DNA of 12,120 bases from Verrucomicrobiota bacterium (GTDB lineage: Bacteria; Verrucomicrobiota; Verrucomicrobiia; Opitutales; Opitutaceae). Positions 6,190 to 12,120 of the stretch are shown here, piece by piece. Position 1 is the stretch's first letter. Each line of letters starts with the position of its first letter. The notes under the pieces are model-generated. The model searched no databases. It had not been told where the DNA came from and was given only the letters and a program-made list of their open reading frames with translations. The position numbers were made by a program, and so were the translations under genes. The stretch spans positions 1 to 12,120 of the forward strand of contig JAUPWC010000377.1 of NCBI GenBank assembly GCA_030916665.1, written 5' to 3'.

Positions 6190-9177
6190 ATGAAAAACTC
6201 CCGCTCTCTTCCCACCCTTCGGCAACGCGGCTCGGCACTGCTGACCGTGGTCATTTTCACGGCTGTCATGGCCATTTTGACCGCGAGCATGCTGAGTTAC
6301 ACTGTCAGCGAGCGCCGCGGCAACGAACGCAATCGGCTCATCCTCCGGACCAAGAACGCCGCCGAGAACATCTGCCTCTACGGTGCCGAGCAGATCACCA
6401 CCAAGCTTTATCGCCTGCGCAGCGCCACGACGATGGCGTTCATCGGTGGCAGCAACAACGTGGAGCTGCCTCCGGAGTCGGTGCTACAGGCGGCCAATCA
6501 CAAATACGCCGAGGGCGAATCCACGATGGAGGTTCGGGCCGGACTGACCAGCGCCACCGGACTCCAGTTTATCGACCCCGCGGTCTCACCCAACGACCCC
6601 AACGCCGGTCTCCAGGTCAACACCGCGACCGTGCCGATCATTTCCAAATCAACCGGCTGGCACTCCGCTCTGGGCAACGTCACCTCGTATGCCAGGCAGG
6701 ATCTGGCCGTGGATTTCGTGCCCCTCTTCCAGTTCGGTGTTTTCTACAACATGGACCTGGAAATCTGGCCGGGCGCCAACATGACGCTGGCCGGACCCGT
6801 GCATGCCAATGGCGAGATTAACGCCCGCTCCGCTCCCGGGTTCACCGCCACCATCGCCTTTCTTGACCGTGTATCCACCGCGATGGGTTTCTACGCGGAC
6901 GCCAACAAGCAGGGTGACTCCATCCAGTCCAGCGGCGCGATCATGAGTGGCGCCGGCGGCGATGCTCCCGTCACCTTCAAGCACACCACCACCGGGGTCG
7001 CCACCGCCATCAAATCCAGTTCCAATGTCTGGCGGGATCACAAATACGGCAACGCCACCGAGAACACCACCACCAAGAACAACTTCAAGGTCTTCGCGAC
7101 CAATACCTACGCCATTAATCTCCGCACGAGTGAGCATGGCGTCACCCCGCTCGTCCTGCCCGCCGTCACCGGCTACGCGGAGACCGACGACCCGGCCACC
7201 GCTGATGAGGACGAGCGTGACAATGGCCGCCAGATCATTTCGCCGCCGAACCATCAGGATTGGAACGGCACCTCCTGGGTGGACACCACCGACAACGGAG
7301 CCATCAAAGAGATCAAGATTTCCCGTCAGGCAGGCCTCTACATCATCGCAAACCCGGACGACGAAATCCGCACCGGCAAGCTGCCGGATGGCAGCAACAT
7401 CACCATGCTGCCACGGACTTACCGCGCCTTTCTGAACACCGTGGCTTCTGACCTGAGCCACACCATCCAGGAAGTCGTCCTGCCCGGCCAGCCCTGCTAC
7501 GGCTACAACAACAACGGCACGCCCGCCGACTCCACCGACGATTGGATGTATGTGAACAATCTCCCGAATCGCTACACCACCTCCACGGTTATCGGTCACA
7601 ACCAATTCCTGCGGATGCTGCAGCCGTCCTACACCCATGTCCGCCGCTACAATGGCTCGGCTTGGGTGGCCACGGATTCCACCACCCTCCCGAACGGGGC
7701 GGGCTATACCGTTGGCACACCCACCATGAGCTCCTTTTCCGACGGCTACTTTTTCGACATGCGGCGCGCCACCAACAACTCGGGCCTCGCGGCGCTCGGT
7801 TCATCGGGATCATTTCGTTCCGGCAACGCCTACACCCCGCGCCCCATCACCAAGATCGATTTTGATCTGACCCGCTTCCGCATGTGTGTCGAACGCACCC
7901 TCTCCGGCATGTCTGGAAATTTTACCGCCAGCGACACCTCGGCCACAATCTACGATGTCTCCGCCCCGAACTCCGGCAATTGGTCGAATTCCATCTTCAA
8001 CTCCTCCGGTGTCCCCGCCGCAAAGAGCTTGGGGCTGGGCGCGTCCTTCAACACCTTTCCCACGAGCACGACCCTGGCCGCACAGGATCCCTACCGGATC
8101 TATCTGGCTCCCTCTGCCCCGAGCAACGCTGTGGTCATAACCCAGATAGCCACCGATCCTTCGGTTTATGCCCTCGGTGGCGCGGACCTCGTCAGCAATT
8201 CCTCGAAAAAGCCCTGGTATGACGGCGTCACGGTTTACATCCATTCGGTGGATGCCGAAAAGCGCGCCAAGACTTCGGGAGTCCCCAACCGCATCGACTC
8301 CGCGGTGAGACTATGGAACGGCCGGGGGCCGATCATCTCCCTCGACGGCACCACCTATCCCAACAAGACCGGCTTCACCTTCTGCACCAACGACGCCGCC
8401 TACATCATCGGCCATTTCAACGCAGACGGCACGATCAACTCGACCCAATCCGCCACCGGCAACGGCGGCTACAGTGCACGCTACCCCGACTCTTCAAACG
8501 AGAAGCTCTGCGCCGTCATGGCCGATGCCATTACCATCCTTTCCCACCCCGTTTATACCAGCGGCACCACCCCATATTCCCAATCGTCAGGCTGGTCTGA
8601 CTCGCTAAGCGCCCACCGCACAGGCACGGGCTGGGTCAGCGGTTGGGCCACCAGCCAGCCCAGCAGTTCCAATGGGTCCGACGGCGTGAATACTTCGTTC
8701 ATCCCCGCCGCCCTGCCTTGGTCAGGGAATACCGCCGGCACCAGCGGCTCCGCCCGCACCACCAAATTCGACTCCTCCACGACCGAGATTTCCTCCGCGC
8801 TCCTGGTCGGCATCGTGCCGACCAAGCACAATCCGTCGGACCTGACCGACGGTCCGGCTTCGTCCGGACAAAACGGACAGGTCAGCGGTGGCCTGCACAA
8901 CTTTCCCCGCCTGCTCGAAGTGTGGGGCTCGGCCGGTCTCTACATCCGCGGATCGATGGTCGCGATGTTTGAAAGCCGGGTGGCCATGGAGCCATGGAGC
9001 CAGCGCGTCTATTCGGCCCCTGCCCGCACCTGGGGTCTGCATCACAACCTCGCCAGCGCGGCTCATGATCTCCCCTTGGAACCGATTCTGCTCGGCGCCC
9101 GCCGGTTGGGCTTCAAGGAAATCACCGCCGCGGAGTATGCGACGCTCAAGGCCGCCATCGAGGCGCTGCCCCACTGA
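6190..9177 (+). CDS. Very large PilX-like minor pilin with extracellular domain (995 aa)
   Basis: Third gene of the pilin operon. The N-terminus (RQRG followed by SALLTVVIFTAVMAILTASM, membrane segment about 15-37) looks like the PilX_N/GspK class: a glycine at the expected cleavage point but no Glu at mature position 5. About 950 residues of Ser/Thr/Asn/Gly-rich sequence follow, where ordinary PilX has about 150-200. Distinct blocks are PLFQFGVFYNMDLEIWPG and MTLAGPVHANGEIN (residues 178-211), a segment around 712-750 with NGRGPIISLDG and FTFCTNDAAYIIGHFNADG, and a C-terminal block NFPRLLEVWGSAGLYIRGSM (905-924) leading to SAPARTWGLHHN. I recall similar blocks from unnamed large proteins in other Verrucomicrobiota and Planctomycetota genomes. 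A role as pilus-tip or surface domain is inferred from operon context. AAGG at 6184-6187 is a weak, close ribosome site. Its last 32 bases overlap the convergent rdgB. Confidence 0.85.
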   Translation: MKNSRSLPTLRQRGSALLTVVIFTAVMAILTASMLSYTVSERRGNERNRLILRTKNAAENICLYGAEQITTKLYRLRSATTMAFIGGSNNVELPPESVLQAANHKYAEGESTMEVRAGLTSATGLQFIDPAVSPNDPNAGLQVNTATVPIISKSTGWHSALGNVTSYARQDLAVDFVPLFQFGVFYNMDLEIWPGANMTLAGPVHANGEINARSAPGFTATIAFLDRVSTAMGFYADANKQGDSIQSSGAIMSGAGGDAPVTFKHTTTGVATAIKSSSNVWRDHKYGNATENTTTKNNFKVFATNTYAINLRTSEHGVTPLVLPAVTGYAETDDPATADEDERDNGRQIISPPNHQDWNGTSWVDTTDNGAIKEIKISRQAGLYIIANPDDEIRTGKLPDGSNITMLPRTYRAFLNTVASDLSHTIQEVVLPGQPCYGYNNNGTPADSTDDWMYVNNLPNRYTTSTVIGHNQFLRMLQPSYTHVRRYNGSAWVATDSTTLPNGAGYTVGTPTMSSFSDGYFFDMRRATNNSGLAALGSSGSFRSGNAYTPRPITKIDFDLTRFRMCVERTLSGMSGNFTASDTSATIYDVSAPNSGNWSNSIFNSSGVPAAKSLGLGASFNTFPTSTTLAAQDPYRIYLAPSAPSNAVVITQIATDPSVYALGGADLVSNSSKKPWYDGVTVYIHSVDAEKRAKTSGVPNRIDSAVRLWNGRGPIISLDGTTYPNKTGFTFCTNDAAYIIGHFNADGTINSTQSATGNGGYSARYPDSSNEKLCAVMADAITILSHPVYTSGTTPYSQSSGWSDSLSAHRTGTGWVSGWATSQPSSSNGSDGVNTSFIPAALPWSGNTAGTSGSARTTKFDSSTTEISSALLVGIVPTKHNPSDLTDGPASSGQNGQVSGGLHNFPRLLEVWGSAGLYIRGSMVAMFESRVAMEPWSQRVYSAPARTWGLHHNLASAAHDLPLEPILLGARRLGFKEITAAEYATLKAAIEALPH

Positions 9178-9811
9178 TCCGGACTGAACACCACTCAACC
9201 AGAGTCAGCCACGCGCGTCCGCGGTGGCTGATTTTGTTTTTCTCCGCCTCGGAAAGCTGCGCGTAGGTGCAGGCGAAACCGGTGGGGATGAACAGCGGAT
9301 CGTAGCCGAAGCCACGCCCGCCAAGCGGCTCGCGGGCCAGCACGCCTTCGCAACGGCCCTCGAACACCGCCTCCGCGCCGCCCTCCTCCAGGAGCACCAG
9401 CACGCACACGAAGCGCGCCGCACGGCGGCTTTCCGGCACGTCGCGCATCACCTCGGTCAGCTTGCGGAGATTCGCGGCCGCGTCGTGCTGCGGGCCGGCG
9501 AAATACGCCGACTCCACGCCCGGCGCGCCGTCGAGCGCATCGACACACACGCCGCTGTCGTCGGCCAGCACCCAGCTCCCCGCCGGCAGGAGCGCCTGCA
9601 GCGCCCGCGCCTTCTTGCGCGCGTTGCCGATGAAGGTCCCCGCATCTTCCACGACTTCGGGCATCGGGTTCGCCGGCACAATCCGCAGCGCCAGGCCCGA
9701 CTGGTCGGCCAGCCGCTGAAATTCCTCCGCCTTGTGCCGGTTGCCCGAGGCCAGATGGATGGTCTTGAGGCCGGGTGACCTCACCCCGCCGGTATCGCTG
9801 TCATGACCCAT
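9146..9811 (-). CDS. rdgB: RdgB/HAM1 family dITP/XTP pyrophosphatase
   Basis: Cleaves non-canonical purine triphosphates (dITP, XTP, ITP) to monophosphate and pyrophosphate, keeping them out of DNA and RNA. The 221 residues show the family's substrate loop ASGNRHKAEEF (21-31), the metal/catalytic region ADDSGVCVDALDGAPGVESA (83-102), FGYDPLF (168-174) and SHRGRA (195-200). The first 14 residues and the last 15 or so are not typical of the family. GTG at 9784 is an alternative start just before the conserved LKTIHLASGN. The ATG at 9811 was kept because it is ATG and overlaps the ribD stop by 11 bases, which suggests coupling. GGAAGGA at 9814-9820 could act as a ribosome site but is very close to the ATG. 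The 3' end overlaps the convergent PilX-like gene by 32 bases. Confidence 0.95.
   Translation of the reverse strand: MGHDSDTGGVRSPGLKTIHLASGNRHKAEEFQRLADQSGLALRIVPANPMPEVVEDAGTFIGNARKKARALQALLPAGSWVLADDSGVCVDALDGAPGVESAYFAGPQHDAAANLRKLTEVMRDVPESRRAARFVCVLVLLEEGGAEAVFEGRCEGVLAREPLGGRGFGYDPLFIPTGFACTYAQLSEAEKNKISHRGRAWLTLVEWCSVRISGAAPRWRP
9205..9241 (+). terminator. Rho-independent terminator of the pilin operon
   Basis: TCAGCCAC (9205-9212) pairs perfectly with GTGGCTGA (9224-9231). Three further pairs (GCG/CGC) form inside with one bulged G, leaving a 4-base loop. The stem is followed at once by TTTTGTTTTT (9232-9241). It lies 28 bases after the stop of the PilX-like gene, the right place to end that operon. 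The whole element sits within the rdgB coding sequence read on the other strand; the stem falls on the conserved SHRGRA codons and the T-run on the KNK codons. Confidence 0.87.
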
Positions 9812-10970
9812 AGTCCTTCCGGTTGAAGGTCGCCTCGTCCACGAACATCTTGTCCGGATACTTCACGAAACCGCGCACGAGCGCATCGTCGCCATGCACC
9901 TCGTGGCGCACCTGCTGGAGCCGGATGGCGTGCGCCAGGGTTTCGGTGCGCAGGCCGCGCAGGATCGCCTTGCCCTTGTCGTCGGCGAAGAGCACCGGCG
10001 CGTGGTAGGTGAAAAGGTAGTCCAGCTCACGGGCCTGCAACGCCTCGCTCAACAGCTGCGCGCCGCCTTCGAAGAACACGCCGGTGATGCCCTCCTGCGC
10101 GCAGCGGGCGCGGAAGTCCTCGAAGTTCACCTTCGGCGTCGTCGAGTTCAGCACCCACGCCTTCACACCCATGGCGTTCAGCTTGCGCACGTAGCCGAGG
10201 CCGCCGTGCGGGGTCGTCACCACGATCGTGCGGTCGCGGAATTCGTCGGTATAGACGCCGGGCAGGGACTTGTCCGTCACGGTGCGCAGCAGGCCGTCGA
10301 AGACGAAGCGCCACGGGCACCATTCCACGCCGTTCACGCGCGCCGTAAGCCGCGGATTGTCGGCGCGCACGGTGCCGGCGCCGACGGCGATGGCGGGAAA
10401 ATACCGGCGCCAGAGGTGGCCGTTGGCGCGCGCCGCCTCGCCGGTGATCCACTTCGAGTCGCCGGTGCGCGTGGCCACCTTGCCGTCGAGCGTCACGCCC
10501 GACTTGGCCGCGAGCAGCGGGCGGCCGGTCGCGATCCAGTGGTTGAAGATCAGGTTCAGGTCGGCGCAGTCCGCCGCCAGCACGCCCTCGACCACGTCCA
10601 CGCCGCCGGCCCGGAGCAGCTCGTAGCCCTTGCCGGCGTGCGCCGGGTTGGGATCGGTCGCCCCCACGACCACGCGGCTGATGCCCGCGTCCACAATGGC
10701 GTCGGTGCAGGGCGGCGTGCGGCCGTGCGTGCAACACGGCTCGAGCGTCACGTAGAGCGTGGCCCCGGGCTTCGGCTTTCGGCCGAGCTCGCGCAGGGCG
10801 TTGATCTCCGCATGCGGCTCGCCGGCCTTCGCGTGGAAACCTTCGGCCACCACCTGGCCCGCTTCGACGATGACGGCACCCACGAGCGGATTCGGGTGCG
10901 TGTCACCCCACCCGCGCCGCGCCGCCGCGATCGCCTGTCGCATGAAGGGTTCGTGGTGATTCGTGCTCAT
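9801..10970 (-). CDS. ribD: Bifunctional riboflavin biosynthesis protein RibD (deaminase-reductase)
   Basis: Catalyses two successive steps of riboflavin synthesis: deamination of the diaminohydroxyribosylaminopyrimidine phosphate and NADPH-dependent reduction of the ribosyl side chain. The 389 residues hold an N-terminal zinc cytidine-deaminase-like domain (about 5-145) with HAE at 53-55 and the ligand block EPCCTHGRTPPC, Cys79 and Cys88 being the expected zinc ligands with His53. The C-terminal RibD_C reductase domain (about 150-370) includes KSGVTLDGKVA, the GAGTVRADNP block (197-206) and FEGGAQLL (300-307). Both domains look intact and length is normal. No other rib gene and no recognisable FMN riboswitch lies in the window. 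It sits between a hydrolase gene and rdgB on the same strand and overlaps rdgB by 11 bases. No Shine-Dalgarno precedes the ATG, which directly follows a palindromic repeat. Confidence 0.96.
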   Translation of the reverse strand: MSTNHHEPFMRQAIAAARRGWGDTHPNPLVGAVIVEAGQVVAEGFHAKAGEPHAEINALRELGRKPKPGATLYVTLEPCCTHGRTPPCTDAIVDAGISRVVVGATDPNPAHAGKGYELLRAGGVDVVEGVLAADCADLNLIFNHWIATGRPLLAAKSGVTLDGKVATRTGDSKWITGEAARANGHLWRRYFPAIAVGAGTVRADNPRLTARVNGVEWCPWRFVFDGLLRTVTDKSLPGVYTDEFRDRTIVVTTPHGGLGYVRKLNAMGVKAWVLNSTTPKVNFEDFRARCAQEGITGVFFEGGAQLLSEALQARELDYLFTYHAPVLFADDKGKAILRGLRTETLAHAIRLQQVRHEVHGDDALVRGFVKYPDKMFVDEATFNRKDYGS

Positions 10971-10971
10971 T

Positions 10972-11030
10972 TGTAGCGGCGGTTTATGAGCGCCGACGCA
11001 ATTCCCTGGCGGTCATAGACCGCCGCTACA
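10972..11030. repeat. REP-like palindromic element between the hydrolase gene and ribD
   Basis: Arms 10972-10994 and 11008-11030 are inverted copies matching in 21 of 23 positions, with a 13-base spacer. Each arm contains its own smaller dyad: on the right, GGCGGTCATAGACCGCC (11008-11024) is a perfect 7-bp stem with an ATA loop; the left one is imperfect. This nested palindrome within a palindrome is the build of REP/BIME-type interspersed elements. The element begins two bases from the ribD start codon on its upstream side. Read on the minus strand it contains no stop in one frame (see findings). I recall similar strings in Opitutaceae genomes, unverified. Confidence 0.82.
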
Positions 11031-11055
11031 GTAGCAATCATGGCCTTGGCGGTGC

Positions 11056-11700
11056 TCATGGGATGACCGCCGCCACGTAGGGATTGGTTTCCTTCTCGAT
11101 GCCCACGGCCGTGCGTTCGCCGTGGCCGGGCAGCACGACGGTATCGTCAGGCAGCGTGTAGATCTGTTCGCGGATGGAGCGCTGCAGTTCCTCAAAGCTG
11201 CCGCCGGGCAGATCCCAGCGGCCCACGCCGCTGCTGAACAGCGCGTCGCCCACCAGCGCGACCTTGGTCTCCGCCTGATAAAACAGCACGTTGCCGGGGC
11301 AGTGGCCGGGCACATGCCGCACCTCGAATTCACGGCCGAGCGCCTTCAGTTTCTCCCCGGGCTCCACCCAGGCGTCCACCTTCACGCCCTCCAGACCCAT
11401 GCGGCGGCCCATGAAGCCTTCCATGATCTCCGGTGTTTCGATCAGCGCCTGATCCGCCCGGTGCGCCCGCACGGTCGCGCCGGTGGCGCGCTTCACCTCG
11501 GCCGCAGCCTGCATGTGGTCCCAATGCCCATGGGTCAGCCACAGCTCGGCCAGGCGGCAGCCTTCCTTGGCGAGGATCGGCGTGATCTTTACCAGGATGT
11601 CGCCGGGGGCGTCCACCAGCACCGCCTCGCCGAGCTTGGGCTCCAGCAGGAGATAACCGTTGGTCTCGATCGGCCCGGAGGGCAGCACATGGATCTTCAC
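11056..11700 (-). CDS. Metallo-beta-lactamase-fold hydrolase, glyoxalase II-like
   Basis: Probable cytoplasmic thioester hydrolase of the hydroxyacylglutathione hydrolase / YcbL-like group. The 214 residues from the GTG at 11700 carry all the metal-site motifs of the fold: THGHWDH (56-62), His133 in PGHCPGN, Asp152 in GDALF and His193 in PGHG. The C-terminal string VGDALFSSGVGRWDLPGG is typical of the short glyoxalase II relatives that lack the long C-terminal substrate domain. The GTG start was chosen because VKIHVLPSGPIETNGYLL matches where this family begins. A TTG at 11742 would add 14 residues and give a 4-bp TTGA overlap with the upstream gene, so translation may be coupled or even start there. 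The true substrate is unknown; bacteria of this type may use other thiols than glutathione. Confidence 0.9.
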   Translation of the reverse strand: MKIHVLPSGPIETNGYLLLEPKLGEAVLVDAPGDILVKITPILAKEGCRLAELWLTHGHWDHMQAAAEVKRATGATVRAHRADQALIETPEIMEGFMGRRMGLEGVKVDAWVEPGEKLKALGREFEVRHVPGHCPGNVLFYQAETKVALVGDALFSSGVGRWDLPGGSFEELQRSIREQIYTLPDDTVVLPGHGERTAVGIEKETNPYVAAVIP

Positions 11701-11738
11701 GGCGGAAGATTCGCGCAGCGGACAATCGCCGCGCAACG

Positions 11739-12120
11739 TCAAAGCGGCCGGTCAATCTCCGGCCCGGGGAAGGGCCGGTTGCTGTGCCGGCCGTCGAGCG
11801 TCTCCCGCACCATCTGGAAAAGTTTGTCCAAATCGTAGGGTTTCGCGAGGTAGTTCACCCCTTCCGCCGCGGCCAGTTCCTTCCCCGCCGCCTCGCGGTT
11901 GTATCCGCTGGAATAAATCACGCGCAGCCCGGGCTTCTCGGCCTGGAGCCGGTGCGCCAGCTGCAACCCCGTGATGCCGCCGGGCATGACGACATCGGTG
12001 AGCAGCAGCGTGATCTCCCGTCGGTGCGTCGCCCAGATGTCCAGGGCCGACTGGCCGTTGGCCGCGGGCAGCACGCGGTAGCCGTGGGAGCGGAGCGCCA
12101 TCACGCCGACCTCGCGGACC
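11739..12120 (-). CDS. Receiver domain, probable C-terminus of a hybrid histidine kinase; 5' end beyond window
   Basis: The frame is open to the right edge, with 126 complete codons visible. They form most of a CheY-like receiver domain: phosphoacceptor Asp at visible residue 42 (codon 11994-11996) in LLLTDVVMPGG, Ser70 in VIYSSGYN at the conserved Ser/Thr place, and Lys93 in LAKPYDLDKL, followed by a short tail of about 20 residues. The start of the domain (the acidic pair) lies outside. The sequence style TDVVMPG...SGYN...KPY is common in receivers fused to the C-terminus of PAS-containing hybrid sensor kinases, and the upstream residues VREVGVMALRSHGY read as ordinary receiver sequence rather than a gene start. 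A stand-alone receiver protein starting a little further upstream is the alternative. In-frame GTG 12104 and ATG 12101 fall inside the domain and are unlikely starts. Confidence 0.85.
   Translation of the reverse strand, partial: VREVGVMALRSHGYRVLPAANGQSALDIWATHRREITLLLTDVVMPGGITGLQLAHRLQAEKPGLRVIYSSGYNREAAGKELAAAEGVNYLAKPYDLDKLFQMVRETLDGRHSNRPFPGPEIDRPL

Noticed and set aside
6649..7638. 329-codon frame on the minus strand opposite the PilX-like gene
   Set aside because: Gly/Val-rich antisense shadow; the plus-strand frame is continuous over 995 codons with recognisable blocks.
9894..10976. 360-codon frame on the plus strand opposite ribD
   Set aside because: Shadow of ribD; low-complexity His/Arg/Ala composition with no motif.
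10971..11055. FMN riboswitch before ribD
   Set aside because: The gap is only about 85 bases and is taken up by the nested palindrome; none of the conserved riboswitch helices or strings is seen.
11122..11838. 238-codon frame on the plus strand opposite the hydrolase gene
   Set aside because: Antisense shadow of the metallo-hydrolase, whose HxHxDH motif is intact on the minus strand.

Overview
The window is a GC-rich bacterial chromosome segment with no phage, plasmid, insertion-sequence, CRISPR, rRNA or tRNA signal. The gene content (a short methionyl-tRNA synthetase without zinc cysteines, menaquinone-type isochorismate synthase, a minor-pilin operon with a very large PilX-like protein, and palindromic interspersed repeats) and the near absence of Shine-Dalgarno sequences fit a Verrucomicrobiota bacterium, perhaps of the Opitutaceae. 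That placement is inference from recalled protein style, not from a search.

Layout. (1) 1-2610, minus strand: the 5' part of an isochorismate synthase gene (menF-like, running off the left edge) lies downstream of metG. The gap between them is filled by an imperfect 28-bp inverted repeat that looks like an interspersed element. (2) 2700-4603, plus strand: a membrane-bound NarL/LiaS-type sensor kinase and its LuxR-type response regulator, overlapping by ATGA. It is divergent from metG. (3) 4604-4704: an AT-rich leader (about 39% GC) packed with three inverted repeats, one of which covers the pilV-like start codon. (4) 4705-9177, plus strand: three minor (pseudo)pilin genes, PilV-like, PilW/GspJ-like and a 995-residue PilX-like protein. 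They end in a clear rho-independent terminator that lies inside the coding sequence of the convergent gene. (5) 9146-12120, minus strand: a tightly packed chain running right to left: the receiver domain of a probable hybrid kinase (cut by the right edge), a glyoxalase-II-like metallo-beta-lactamase hydrolase, ribD and rdgB. A second palindromic repeat sits between the hydrolase gene and ribD.

How they work together. The left and right parts are housekeeping: menaquinone precursor synthesis, tRNA charging, riboflavin synthesis, nucleotide-pool cleaning and thioester hydrolysis. The unusual part is the centre. An apparently self-contained set of minor pilins, without assembly ATPase, platform or major pilin nearby, sits directly behind a two-component system and a structured leader. 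The plausible reading is a regulated type IV pilus tip or pseudopilus complex in which the large PilX-like protein supplies the extracellular domain. The regulatory link is inferred only from position.
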